A DNA stretch of 64,000 bases from Diphasiastrum complanatum (lineage: Eukaryota; Streptophyta; Lycopodiopsida; Lycopodiales; Lycopodiaceae). Under the pieces are notes generated by a model. The model was given only the letters and a program-made list of their open reading frames with translations, was not told the DNA's origin and made no database searches. Shown piece after piece: positions 8,241 through 20,079 of this stretch. The DNA lies in contig CM055108.1 in the NCBI GenBank assembly GCA_029204225.1, positions 25,427,803 through 25,491,802 on the forward strand, written 5' to 3'. Within the stretch, counting starts at the first letter, position 1. Each line of letters starts with the position of its first letter. A program made the position numbers and the translations under genes.

Positions 8241-11200
8241 GAAGAAAATAGAAGCGATGGAGAGGAAAGCAGTGAGAACATGGATACATCTGGAAATTCA
8301 CGCAAAACTGATTCTTATTTACAAGGACAATTTGAAAAATTAGCTTCGGGTGCTATGGTGGACTTAAATCCTGTTCCTTCTGCATATAATGGTCCATCTC
8401 CTGCAAAAAGGCGAAGAAGTATATTTTTCCTCTATTTCTCTTTCTTTGACTTCTCAATAAAGCAACCTCTTGTGGTGTGTGCTTTTGGAGTTCACTCTAG
8501 AAATTTTAACTGCTGACGCATTCATCAGAGCACTTCAAATTCATAATATACAGTCCTTATATGCTCTAACAACTTTAGATTGTTATCCAGAGCTGGAGAG
8601 CTAATTTCTTCCCCTTTTATTGAGGCTCTTAGACTTCGAGTTCTTTCTAGATTTTGTGTGGTGTACATTATAAAGTTTTGTGTCTCTTCGATTTACTGAT
8701 GAGCCATCTAGGCTTGCCCTTGTATTTAATATTTCAAATTTTTTCTGTCATAATTTGCAGCAGTTCGATCTCGAATGGCTATAAAAGTGCCTCAAATTCG
8801 TGCTGAAGAAAATATTCAGAAGAAGGTTAAGACCATAATTGCTGGGAAACAAAAGCATCAAGAGTATGACCATGATTCAGATGGAGATTGCGATTTCAAT
8901 AAAGTTGCTACAGTTGTGGCATTAACATTGGCCAAGGCATCAAACAGCATAGCTTCTCCGCAAGTTTCCCATACATCGTCTCAAAAGGCAAATCGTTTGT
9001 CAGATAAGAAGGTATCCTACACTGAGTTTTGGTATATTCCAAAAGCATATGCTTGGTGGTTTCTGTCAATTGGAATGTCTGATTTGTCCTGGGATGTATA
9101 GAACTTAGAAGCAATTTGAAATGTGATGGATTGAACTGGTTTTCACAGGATGCAGTTCTCAGAAATGATCTAGGTGGATCAGATTCCAAAAATTCGGATT
9201 CAAATGTGGCTGATCATAAGTTAGAATTGTGCAAAGTACACAAAATTGTAGAAAATGGTGTCTCCATCAAATCAAGAACCGCTATTATAGCAAATCTGGG
9301 GGGTGCAATGAATCACAATTGCGATATACGGGGAAAATCCACAAATCCTACTTCAAAGAAGCCAAATATGATTGAGAATTTTGACAAGTTTAAAGAGGAC
9401 TGCAAGAGCACAGATGAGGAGACATGCATGCAAGGAACGGAAAGCGACGAGGAGAATGCTGGACCTATCACTCTTAAACCTGCATTGTTATTGACAGATA
9501 AGTTATCTCCAGAAAGGATCAAGAAAAGAAGCAGGCAGTTGTTTTGTGGAGGTAACTTCAACATCCTTTCTTCAATACTAACTTCTGTTTATTTACCATG
9601 ACCTTACCATAATCCAAAGATAGCTATTGCAGATGACAGCAGTGGTCTTGATACTTTAGCCACCCTGGCTGATCTCTCCCTAAATGGCTTGCTGCCTTCG
9701 CCAACACTTGAGCCAGGTGTTTATCCTTTTCATATTTTGGAGGTTGTATCTTTGTGTAGTGCTATGCTTTTCATTGGTTATAACTGCACACTGTTAGCAC
9801 TGTTTAGTAGATATTTGAGTCAAATGTGGTTCTGACGTGTTATGTCAAACTTTTAAGACCTCTTGTGCTCACTCTCTGAGCCAGTATTATATTTTAAAGT
9901 GAGCTGTGCGGAATCTTGGTCTTTTTTGTGAGGAATTGATGTAGCTGGCCTGATGGCCACTTTCATTGGAATGAGAATAGCTTTGAGTGCTAATCAACAG
10001 CATATTTTTCAGTTAAGCATTTTGAAGAGGAGGAACGTTGTAATCTACAAGTGTCACAGAGCAATCTGGAAGATGCAATCATGAATGAAACTAGACAAGC
10101 TCTTGTCAAAAAGCCGTCTGGACATGCAAGTGTGGAACCTGAAGGTGTAAAACAAGATTCCAAGTCCAAAGTTTTAAGCACAAACAACTTGCACGAACTG
10201 CAACTGCCACCTGAATCACGAAAGAAAAAGAGGAGGACATCCGCTGATAAGGTGATCTGGAGTTTTTTTGTATATCTCGTGGCCTTCCTTGTTTGTATAC
10301 CTTGGCTGCTTCTTTCCCTACTGAGAGTGTGACTAATATGATTGCTGCATCTTTATTCTAAAGTTGCTATTGTAAAAAGTGCTCAAATTTTCAGGCAATT
10401 GTTTTTGTTAATGGGAGAATAATCATGCAAGCCCCCAATTCAGATGATGCAGTTGTTACATCAAAGTCTGGAAGTTTTTTAGGAATCATAATACGAATTA
10501 GCAGAAAATCTATGCCGCACTAAAAAGCGTATGAAATAATTCTCTGTTGGTGATGGAAGTAAATAGAGTAGGTTTGGAGGTCTACACTCTCTACAGTTTT
10601 TGCTTCCTGAATTTGGCTCTCATTTGTTTCATGATCACAGCTTTCTGTGCATGGGCAAGCAAGTACAGCAGATCCACCTGCACAAGCTGAACTCAAGGTT
10701 CTGAAGTTTTATTGAAAAATAGAGCTATTTCAAGGAAAATTGTTGCAAAATTGAATCGTTTTTTTTTTTGCTTCATTTACATAACATTTCTCGATTCTAT
10801 TCACTTGAACACTGTTATTCAGCAGCTTTTAGCTGTCAAGGGCATGGATTCCCTCTTATGGACATTCTTTTTGTCCCATAATACAGGCAGAGTCGATGCC
10901 CATCCCCAAGCAGCGAAACAAATCAAAGCGTCCAGCGAACTCTAAAAGCATTATACTGCAACATTCAAAAACGGATCAAGCATATAGTTCAAATGCTGAA
11001 AACCAGGAGTCAGTGATAGGGGGTTTTCTTGAAGACCAAGGCGAAATTCCTAATGATGGTGGTTTTGCTATTAGAGTCAAGAGTAAGAAGAGGACGTTAT
11101 TAGAAGAGAACTCAGTGGACAATTCTTCCATTGGATTCAGAGATCGAACTAGCCTACTAGGAACAGATTACCTTGACAGCAGATCTATAATAAATGAAGT

Positions 11201-11249
11201 TTCGTATTGCCCTCACTCCACTGCAGAGACTGGTCCCTTTACTGCGAAG
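8241..11249 (+). CDS. ALY: ALY N-terminal linker region (seven exons)
   Basis: These exons encode the acidic-to-basic linker between the SANT domain (outside the window) and DIRP. Visible blocks are an acidic start [13 protein letters not shown], a nuclear-localisation-like PSPAKRRR (8396-8418), [17 protein letters not shown] at the second exon, and [17 protein letters not shown] (9651-9701), which matches the short conserved hydrophobic block of plant ALY proteins. Further basic clusters are [13 protein letters not shown] (10213-10251) and [10 protein letters not shown] (10905-10934). Splice phases agree at every junction: 8418/8761 phase 1, 9011/9149 phase 0, 9551/9633 phase 1, 9716/10013 phase 1, the rest phase 0. 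Most of the region is expected to be disordered. Confidence 0.85.
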
Positions 11250-14200
11250 GTGTGTATTCTTCTGAAAACTGATGCTTAAGTTGTATTTTATTCACATTCT
11301 GACATCTTTGAGGTACTCAATATTCCCTGGTCTTGCAGGCAAAATTGATTCATTGTCTATCATCAAAAGTGCGGAGATGGAGTACATATGAATGGTTCTA
11401 CAGTGCTATCGACTTGCCATGGTTTTCTCAAAATGAATTTGTAGAATACCTAAATCATGCTGGTCTTGGGAAAATTCCTAAACTAACTCGAGTCGAATGG
11501 GGTGTAATTCGAAGGTATTTCAGAGAAGCTTGAAATTATATATTTTTTGAGTTCTATATAAGTCAACACATCAATATCCTGCATTAGCTGTAAACCGCAA
11601 AAGGGAGACCGGTTACTTACAATTGACCATCTGTAAGTAGATGGTGCTTACAATAGTTTAAACAAAGTACGTGATTTGGGTATTAAACCTTGTTGAGTGC
11701 TTATTTTTGGTAATGTAAGATATTGCTCTTATATTCTTTCCAAGTAGTTTATTCTAGATTCAGCAGCAAACTTGGTTTTCAGTATTGTCTGACTTTATGA
11801 TTTTCTATTTCTACACAGCTACTTTTGAAGGAAGCTTACTTTCTTGTTCAACTTAAGGGAACTATTAGATAATCTGCACTTGCCACCATCACAGTTTCCC
11901 CAATTTCAGATGCATTCCACATCAAGCGTGCTCTATGTGATACTTTTGGTACTTCCCAAATTCCCCTCTGCATCGTGTGGAGAGACCTTCAACCCAAGCC
12001 AACTACTTACAATAGCTTCAGGGTTGTTGACAATTTTTTGTGATAATTGACAATTTTGATAGTTATCCTAAAGTGATTACCCTAGACCTGACATGAGTTT
12101 AAGTGATCACTATTTGAGAGTTTTTGATTCTATTTTCTAAGGTTCCAACAGTGGATATTTCTCTAGTTTGGTCTTAGTGGTGCAAAAGTTTACATTTGGA
12201 TATTCTAGATTCTCATGGATGTGTTTGAAACTTATTGTTTAGATTCGCTTTTGGAAAATTTTGGCTCTCCTAAGGTAGGAACACCCTTGAATAATGAGCT
12301 GAAACAGGTGATCAATAAGAATGGCGAGCCTAGTAAGTATACGTAATGGAATGATAAATTAGATGAGGGTTTTAGGGCTCTCAAGTATCTATCCTAGATA
12401 CCGCAGATTGATAACCCTTGTAACCATGTGTAATAATAAAGATGTTGCCCATTTTGCAATAAGAGTATTAGAGTAATCAATATGGGAGGTCAGTCGCTTT
12501 TAAAAGCAAGAAGTTGAGTGACCCACAATCAAACGAGGCCATTGATTGAAATCATGGTGGCCTTATTTCTATGAAAATAAATTCATGACTTATATTGATC
12601 ATCAACCCCTTGGATACGTATGTATTTAGTTGGTTTGAAGGTGAGCTCGGTCGAACTCATGCAAGAGTTTGATTATTTTAACTGTTATGTCAATTTTTGC
12701 ATCTACGAGCAAAGTAGTAGATGCTCTTATTATGATTGCTAAAGTAGATTCACCTTCTATTGAGACATTCATCGACTCCCACTTATTTCTTTGAGAGCTA
12801 TGCTTGTGTGATTCAATCATTCATGTCTAAGTTGAAAATGGTGTATAATGTGGGAAGGTAAGAGCTTTTGATTGCTAATGTTGGATAAGGTGCCAAATGC
12901 TCTATGATTTTCACGATTGATCAAATGCATGGCACACAGGCATAGCGAGGACCTCCGATCTGGTATGAAGATGTTTTCATTGGCAAAAATATATGCTCTC
13001 AATTGGAAATAATGAAAACTTAACAAAGCGGAATGCTTACAGATTAGGTGGCATTTCTCATATATAAGATAATTTGAATAAAAAATGAGATAGTATTTTC
13101 ACGAACTTCACTAACACTTTGTGTCACTTGATCAAGATGCCCTCATTTGATGGAAAGAACTATGTAAGGCATTTTATGCGACTCAAGTGCTTGACGAACG
13201 ATGACTTTACGATTCTTGGCGAGTTTCAAAAGGATTTATCGAATTTTGTGAAGAAGACAACAGTGAAAGTGAACAACAATGGCTTGTACATCCTTGGAGA
13301 ATGATGTAAAAGGTATTATAGGACAAATGGTAAGCTACATGCTATCCAATAGTGAGCTATCAAAAGATATTAGGAAAGGAACTTGTGTTGAGACATACTA
13401 AAATAGATATCTTTTGCAAGAGGCCATCTATTGCAACGTTTAAAATTTCATATTGAGGCCATTGACCCACCCACCCCATAGCTGGTGGTTGGAGGTTAAG
13501 AAGGCTTTGCACTTTAAAGTTCAACATCAAGAAAGGCCACAAGAAATAATGGGTTTCTGCGATAGTATGTTATTCTTTTGGGGCTAACTTGATCCTAGGT
13601 GGTGCAGCGTAACCAACCACACCAGGGTGAGTAGTTGCTATATTTGAAGTTGTTGGAGTGTGAGAGTGTGAACACAGCCCCCCTATTGATAGCTTTATCG
13701 CCAGTTGCAGCAGCATATTTGAGCGTGAACAACTTACATATGCCCGCTGCCCTACATCTCGATTGATAAGGGTGATTGCTTATCATTGTTCCTATAGGAC
13801 CTTATCCACTGCAAGCGTAAATAGTGGGGCCTACGATTTGTTCAGGTTGTTGTCAAATTTGAGAGTTGACGAACTGTCAAGGCTGGCAATTTTGGAGCTA
13901 GCCACTTTGTTAGAGAAAGAGCAAGTATACAAGCCAAATGTCTATTTTCCTTGCTTCTCTATTGTAAGCAAATCGTTTCAAGAGCAAAGCTCTGAGAGAA
14001 TGGTGTTAGAGAAAATGAGAATAAGCCCTCAGATTATTGTTCTTGCATGTGAGAAAAACTCCCATCTGAGTAAGATTCCACATATCAACATTTCATTAGC
14101 CTTGTGTGAGTATTATTGCTCAAAAGAGTATGGTTAGTGTTTGTATTATCAAGTTGATTTATACTGAGCAATGAATCTAGTCAATTAGTAACTAGCAATT

Positions 14201-14740
14201 GTTGTCAAGGAATAGCCAGAGAGGACTGTTATAACTCCTGTGATCTTAGATAGCTTTGAAGGTTGACGTACACCCCATACAAGTGACGACGCATTTTATC
14301 TGCCCATCCTTAGGGTCACTGCCGACCCACCCCCATGCACTGGAGTTACCCACACTGTCATGCCCGGTCAAGTCTCCAACGATAACTGGCATCCCATACC
14401 ACCATCCATCGCCCTCAGCTCTCCCTAGGCTAGAGATACATCATGGCTACTGCACGTGCTCTCCATCCACCAACTCCCGGGTAGACTGAGTGAATGTCAA
14501 AACTGCCGCAAAAGGGATACCCCACCTCTATATAGGCATAGTACAAGTGGGTCCCATCAAGCACTGTCCCGCCGACGACACGTGATTCCACCTAGGATGG
14601 TGACACGTGGCACCCAAATATCCTCCCCCATAAAAGCTTTCTTTTATGAGAGAAAACCAGGGAATGTAAGTTTCAAGTTATCCTCCTCCCAGGAGTCATG
14701 ATCTAGATACTCGAAGTCATCAGTTGAGAAATTGTTTGGT

Positions 14741-14796
<56 letters not shown>

Positions 14797-17700
14797 AAAA
14801 ATCTGCTAATAGATAGAGTGATAGATGGTAGCCGCCCGAACTCAGCCTTTGATGTCCTGGGTGTGTATGTCTAAGAGACTCAATGGAATACATGATCCCA
14901 CTCATGTACTCTTTCCATAAATCTGCATCAGGAGTATTTCTTGATAGTACACAAATTTTCATCCGATTTTCTACGGTTTTTCTTGATTTTTACGTTAATT
15001 GAATGTCCGCACAATTATCTCATCAAATTCCATGCAGTGCTCCAGTATTTATACATGCATGATTTGGCATCTAAAAGACATCAATTCAGCTTTCTTTCGT
15101 TCTCTCTCATTTTGCAACGATAGCTGATTATGCTTTTGCAATCATTTCTTTTGCAGCTCTTTAGGAAAGCCACGCCGATTTTCAAGTAAATTTTTGCAGG
15201 AAGAAAGAGAAAAATTAGACGCATTTCGAGAGGATGCACGAAAATGTTACTATGATCTAAGGAGTGGTACAAGGATTTCTCTTCCTGCAGATTTGGCTCG
15301 TCCATTGACTGTTGGCCAGCGTGTTATTGCTCGTCACCAACGAACGAGGCAAATACATGATGGAAATATTCTGACAGTTGATCTGAATAGGTGCCGCGTG
15401 CAGTTTGATCGACCAGATCTTGGGGTGGAGTTTGTTCCAGTGAGACTTGATTCCAACTATCAGACTAGTTCTGACATGATAATCTTTCAGAAAATAGCTT
15501 TTCCTTTGCAACTTCACTCCCAGGATGACTATTTTTCTCATTTTCTTATCCATCAAGATCTTCTTTTCCATAATATTTTATTATTTATCATGTAAGTTTT
15601 TTTATTGACAAAGTGAAATCAGTTTATGGACTGTATGACATGGTAGTGTGTGGTTCATGTTTGCAAAACACCAAAACATACTCTCTCTTGAAAATGAATC
15701 TGGTCTTCTTGGTTAAAGTGGAAGTCGATGTATAACAGTCCAGGAAATTTCCACTGTTTGTCAAGTGGTTGAGCGTGGGCTTAGATCTGAGCATTGACAT
15801 AGTTGGGTGGCATTCATGTAGATTGTGGTTAGTTGCTCCTAATAGCGAGCTTTTTGCCAGGACATAGATGTGATGCCAGTTCACACTCTAGAGAACATGT
15901 CAGAGCTTATGCGGAGGCAACGTGTCATATTAGAAATGCCTGATCGGCTTATTGAGGATTCAAATTTTATGAATAGGCCTGTATTCAGTGCTGGTGGTGC
16001 TGCCAGAGCTGCACTGAATGAAAGGCTTGAACGGCCTGGGACAATGCCAACAATTACAGCTCCATCACACAACTTTTTGAATACACTTTCTTCTAGAGCT
16101 CAGGTGCATTGGAATATTTTTTAAGAAGCTAATGACAGTTTTTTGAGTAGTTTGTCTTGACCTTAACTAGAGATGTGATGGACAAGGTTCGAGGGCATAT
16201 GTATCTAGAATCATAGTGCTACTTTTATGTCATTGTCTGTACGGATAAACAAGCCATGCAGGGCTAACATGTGATCCAGTAAGCAGTATTTATGAAAATC
16301 AATTATGGACATGGGTTCTTTTTTTGCTTAGTTTATGGAACTTTTGCAGGCAGACACAGTTGACTCTGTCGCATTTGCAAAAGCAGCTGCAAATGAGGCA
16401 GCACTAGCTGTTCAGCAGGCTGTGCTTGGCCAGACGATTACTACTGCTCAAGCTCAGGCTCGTGAGGCTGATATCAGAGCATTAGCCGAGCTATCTCGCA
16501 CCCTTGATAAAAAGGTGAGCCATTGCAAAGGTAGTTGATGGTGGACAATGGATGTATACATCTCCGGGGTCAGCTGGGTTTGGTCACAAAACTTTAAGGC
16601 AGTCTAAAATATGTCATCAGTACTGAGTTTCTTGAGTAGTCAATATTGAAAAATGTTTGTGTGTGGTAACTAATATGTTGCTGCCTGAACGTATGCATCA
16701 CGTATTAACAGAGATTTTATGAGAACATGTTCTTAATTTCCTCGGCTATTCAACATGTTATCCTTGAATTGTGCAGGTAGAGTCATCAACTAATTTGCAG
16801 CAACAGAATCTATGAAGACCATGCCGCATAGTACCCACGGTTCAGAACCGTGGGGTCTGAGAACCATGGGGTGAACCATACCACGGTTCTTGAACCGTGG
16901 TACGGTTCATCATAATTAATAAATCAATTAATTAATTAATGTTTGATTACAAATTAAGTAAAAAATCAATTAATTAATTATATACTGTACGGTTCACCAC
17001 GGTTCCAGCTAAAATTTTATGAGAACCGTACGGTTCACTGTGCGGTTCTCAGAACCGTGGTGAACCGTACACGGTTCATTAATTCTATGCCTTATTATAT
17101 GCATGTTCTATTTGTGGTTCATGCTGTATGACATTCAAAAACATTTTTAGAGGAACATTTTAGTTGATTGAAAAATCTGAGTCTTTGATGAAAGTTTGCA
17201 ATCACTTCATTTCTCAGTTGTCTTTGCAACATGCTTTCAATTGCACATTTTTTTTTTTGAAAGTTTAGAATGTCTTTGGATTGATGAAGTGTAAACTGGT
17301 GTAACTGAACATTTATCTCGTTTTTGAAAACAGATACAGGTTAGCATTAGTGCTGATTGAAGGCTAATTTATATGGTTTGCATCCCAGAAGATTTGATTT
17401 GATTTGATCAGATTCCATTTACTTTTCTTATGTTCTTTAAGGTTATAGAGAATCAGGATGTTAGATCATGTTAAAAGCTTGAAGTCAATCCATAATACTA
17501 TATAGAAATACAGATGGGGGATTGGTAATGCGGTAGTTGATACCCTAATCTGTGAAGATTGTAGCCACTGTTAAATTGCTTGTAACCCGTAACGCAAATG
17601 TCTAGCAGTCCTTCACCATGCACAATTTTCAGCACCCCAGTGAGTTTGGGAAAAGTATAAAGAGAAATAAATCAAATTTTGTTTTGGTGAAGAAATAAGA

Positions 17701-19772
17701 AAATCTTGAATCTGTTGAAATGGATTTGAATTGAGATTCTTTGAGACCATGCGCAGCACGAGTAGCTTTATTCACGACTGCTTTTGTAGGATCAAATTTG
17801 GCCAAACTGTGGGATCGAATTTGGTCAAACTAATCAGCTTTTGTTAAGACTAATTAATTGCTCAACTCCACGATGCTTAGTTAATTGAAGTTTGTCTTAT
17901 AGTTCAGTACTGGTTCTGATGTATTTAAATGTTCAGAGCATTCTTCTGTCAGCTTATCAGGTAGTTTCTTAAGGAATGTTCACTCCGATATACTCTTAAC
18001 AGGAAGCACTGCTGGTGGAGCTTAGAAACATGAACGATGAAGCAGATCACAGCATGAAGGACATCGAAGCATGTCCAGGTTCAGCTCTTTTTCAAAGACA
18101 GTATGCAACGGTGGTGTTGCAACTTAAAGAAGTTAATAAACAGGTATACACTTGTAATGCTTCAGTATCATTTCTCTCCTAAAGAAGCCTGACAAATATA
18201 TGTATAAAAGACACAATGTAGTAGCATTCTTGTGTGGTTGTGCATATTTTACTGGTTGGATGTTAATTTGTTTAATATTCATAATAATTGAGCTTAATAA
18301 GTTACTACTGGCAATTCTACCAATGCGAGTATATGTGTTTTACAAACTAATTTTGGAAGATGTTATGTTAAAGTCTAGACTCGAAGATTTCAGGCCTAAT
18401 AGGAAAGGTTATCTTTCTAACGGGTGATTTTTTTATTCAAATTATAAGGCCCCAATTGGGGTTCCTGATAGGAAACATCATCACAGATTCTAGGAAAGTG
18501 CCACCAAACATTCATAGTTAGCATGTTTATAATGATAGGCATAAATTTTAGAATACCGATACCAGAGGCCAAAGAAAGAAAACTGATCTTTCTAGAGATG
18601 AGATCGTTTGGCTTTCTGAGTGAAGGAGCCGACTTAGCATGCATGAGAGTTAACATTGCACGCAATGTTTCAACCATTCATATGACATCACAAGCAACAG
18701 ACTGCTTATTTCTGTAGGGTTTCTTGTTAAGGAAGCTTAGCATTGAAAAGCTTTTTCTGGCAATGCTTCATGTACAGGTATCTGCAGCCCTTCTACAACT
18801 GCGTCACCGTAATAGGTACCAAGACAACCTATTACCACCATGGCATTCTGCAGTTGATTCACAGGGCTTGACTTCTACTGCAATTGCACCTTCTGAACTC
18901 AGCGGGCTCATCCGATTTGATTCTGGTCCCTCCGTCGATGAGACTATTGCCTCAGCCAAAAAGCAAGCATGGGCGATGGTGTTCACAGCTATAAAAGTAT
19001 GCAACTTGTGAAGTATCTTGCTTTTAAGCAATCTGGTTTGCAAATCAGAACTTTCACAAATTATAGTATCTGAGGCCGAATATAGTCCATAATACTGACC
19101 TCACAGATCTCATTTGATGATTCTAGGCTATGACTTCTCTGAAAGAAGGTGAGGATGCCCTTTTGAAGCTTGGTGGTGCTCTAAGTGGGCTTTCGAAAGA
19201 AAGTCTTTTAGAAGTAGAGTATGCATCACGCTATAATCTGCCTGTGAGCATGCTTGGTGCTGAAGCCAGTCGAAACTTTGATTGTGAGATGGCCTTGCAT
19301 TCAAATGCTCAAACCCTTACTACAGATGACCTTGGATGTGTTCATGATGCTGCCTTTGGGGATGTTGACCACAGATCCTCTTGCACTGGCAAAGAGTCAA
19401 CAATTCTCATAGAGTTGATGGCTTCTTGTGTTGCTACATTGCTGATGATCCAGGTTAAGGTTTCTTACTGCAGTGTTTTGAGTTATTTCTTAATGCATCA
19501 ATTAGTTCAACATTTCATCAAATTTATGTGCTACTTAAGAGTGTATTATGATTTTTGTTGAAAGAAAATGGTTTCTGTTGGAAATGCAGACCTGCACTGA
19601 GGCATACTCACAACCATCAAGGGTGGCTGTATTACTTACTAGTGCATTGCAAAATTTGCGGCCACGTTCGCCTGAAAATCTGTACATCTATCATGAAATA
19701 GAACAGTGCATTGATGCCCTTCGAAGCCAAATTTTAGCACAGATACCAATAGAATCTTACTCTCGAAAATAA
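8241..19772 (+). CDS. ALY: ALWAYS EARLY (ALY)/LIN-9 family protein, 5' exons missing
   Basis: Fifteen exons join in frame with GT-AG borders: 8241-8418, 8761-9011, 9149-9551, 9633-9716, 10013-10251, 10641-10697, 10887-11249, 11339-11514, 15157-15439, 15861-16103, 16350-16514, 18003-18143, 18778-18996, 19127-19453 and 19590-19772 (stop TAA). They give about 1,103 codons. The DIRP domain and the plant ALY C-terminal blocks identify the family. ALY proteins are plant counterparts of animal LIN-9/Mip130, subunits of MuvB/DREAM-type complexes that control cell-cycle and developmental genes in the nucleus. The N-terminal SANT/Myb domain usual in plant ALY is not found downstream of base 1 and should lie in exons left of the window. 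One more short exon may start at 10395 but its donor could not be fixed. No internal stop was met along the joined path, so the gene looks functional. Confidence 0.9.
11339..15439 (+). CDS. ALY: ALY DIRP domain exons split by a 3.6-kb intron
   Basis: Exon 11339-11514 encodes the first part of [23 protein letters not shown] and [19 protein letters not shown]. Exon 15157-15439 continues with [20 protein letters not shown], the conserved [18 protein letters not shown] and the Tudor-like strand region [18 protein letters not shown] and [21 protein letters not shown]. The codon AGC is divided across the intron (11515-15156, phase 2). DIRP is the defining domain of LIN-9/ALY proteins and mediates assembly of the MuvB-like complex. 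The first exon has a GTATTT donor; the second exon is preceded by TTTTGCAG. Confidence 0.92.
12320..12760 (+). pseudogene. Gypsy RT-RNase H remnant inside ALY intron
   Basis: With frameshifts the strand reads [13 protein letters not shown] (start of the gypsy RNase H region), [11 protein letters not shown]-like sequence near 12510-12540, [10 protein letters not shown] (equivalent of TDHxSLKY) around 12590-12620 and [10 protein letters not shown] (12657-12687). This order matches the RNase H portion of Ty3/gypsy polyproteins. No flanking LTRs were recognised and the frame is heavily mutated. Confidence 0.5.
14250..14740 (+). promoter_or_regulatory. LTR-like block with TATA box in ALY intron
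   Basis: A C-rich block of different composition from the surrounding intron holds ACACGTGG/ACACGTGA G-box-like cores near 14579 and 14604 and CTATATAGG at about 14528-14536, a good TATA box. This resembles the U3 region of an LTR. No pair and no primer-binding site were identified, so the assignment is tentative. Confidence 0.3.
14743..14794. repeat. (AG)n microsatellite, about 52 bp
   Basis: Perfect AG dinucleotide repeat in the ALY intron, one of at least seven AG/CT arrays in the window. Confidence 0.98.
15861..19772 (+). CDS. ALY: ALY C-terminal exons
   Basis: Seven exons, all joined in phase 0. The first begins [20 protein letters not shown], the block that follows the Tudor-like region in all plant ALY proteins. 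Exon 16350-16514 is Ala/Gln-rich and helical ([17 protein letters not shown]) and ends [12 protein letters not shown]. Exon 18003-18143 continues [14 protein letters not shown] with helical heptads. Exons 18778-18996 and 19127-19453 carry [27 protein letters not shown] and [16 protein letters not shown]. The last exon (19590-19772) carries [33 protein letters not shown] and the end before TAA. These blocks match the C-terminal conserved region of plant ALY. A downstream AATAAA at 19876-19881 is a plausible poly(A) signal. Confidence 0.88.
16830..17085. mobile_element. MITE-like element made of ACGGTTC/GAACCGT motifs
   Basis: About 255 bp in which CGGTTC or its complement GAACCG occurs about a dozen times in both orientations, clustered at both ends. 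They flank an AT-rich core with AATCAATTAATTAATTA twice. The ends can fold back on each other over long stretches, as in a miniature inverted-repeat or foldback element. TCTATG occurs at both edges (16809-16814 and about 17083-17088) and could be a target-site duplication. It lies in the ALY intron between the exons ending at 16514 and starting at 18003. Confidence 0.6.
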
Positions 19773-19900
19773 GGTTACTTAATTAAAATTTTCTCTTCGT
19801 TCTTGTGAAGAGTTTGTACCATGTCTGTAATGCATTTTCGTAACGCAGTCAGATATGTTCCTGCTGTGTTGAGGCAATAAAGAATGATGAAGTCCATAAT
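19773..19900 (+). terminator. ALY: ALY 3' UTR with poly(A) signal
   Basis: AATAAA at 19876-19881 lies about 105 bp after the stop codon, a normal distance for a plant near-upstream element. The cleavage site cannot be seen. Confidence 0.5.
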
Positions 19901-19956
19901 GGCTGAGATGCCTGTAAAAGGCTTCGTATCTTGTAGCTTTGCCAAAGTTTGTCACC

Positions 19957-20076
19957 ATTTATTTGGATGCTGTACTACTGGCTACAGACTCCTTGAACTT
20001 ATTCTTCGTGCACATCATTTGATTGGATCTTGTATTAGTGGCTACAGACTCCTTGAAGTCATTCTTCTTCAATAGC
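19957..20076. repeat. 60-bp tandem duplication downstream of ALY
   Basis: The segment with GGCTACAGACTCCTTGAA occurs at 19980 and again at 20040, with similar flanks on both sides (TTGGAT...CTT), giving a period of 60 bp and a few mismatches. It lies just beyond the ALY poly(A) signal, perhaps within an extended 3' UTR. Confidence 0.8.
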
Positions 20077-20079
20077 ATG

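Larger units (their letters stand above)
11515..15156 (+). other. Large ALY intron with retrotransposon debris
   Basis: This 3.6-kb intron interrupts the DIRP-coding region. It contains a gypsy RNase H remnant (about 12320-12760), unassigned stretches with short ORFs (13119-13304, 13763-14137) that show no known motif, a TATA-containing GC-richer block near 14250-14700 and an (AG)n run. Splice sites on both sides are good and the phase is preserved. Confidence 0.7.

Noticed and set aside
10395-10500. Extra ALY exon starting AIVFVNGRI
   Set aside because: A good acceptor is present but no donor in the right phase was found; joining 10251 directly to 10641 keeps the frame.
13763-14137. 124-codon ORF in the ALY intron
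   Set aside because: No recognisable domain, no splice context, and surrounded by element debris.
16777-16815. In-frame exon [12 protein letters not shown] in ALY
   Set aside because: It ends in a stop with no donor, and skipping it gives the conserved join between 16514 and 18003; kept only as a finding.
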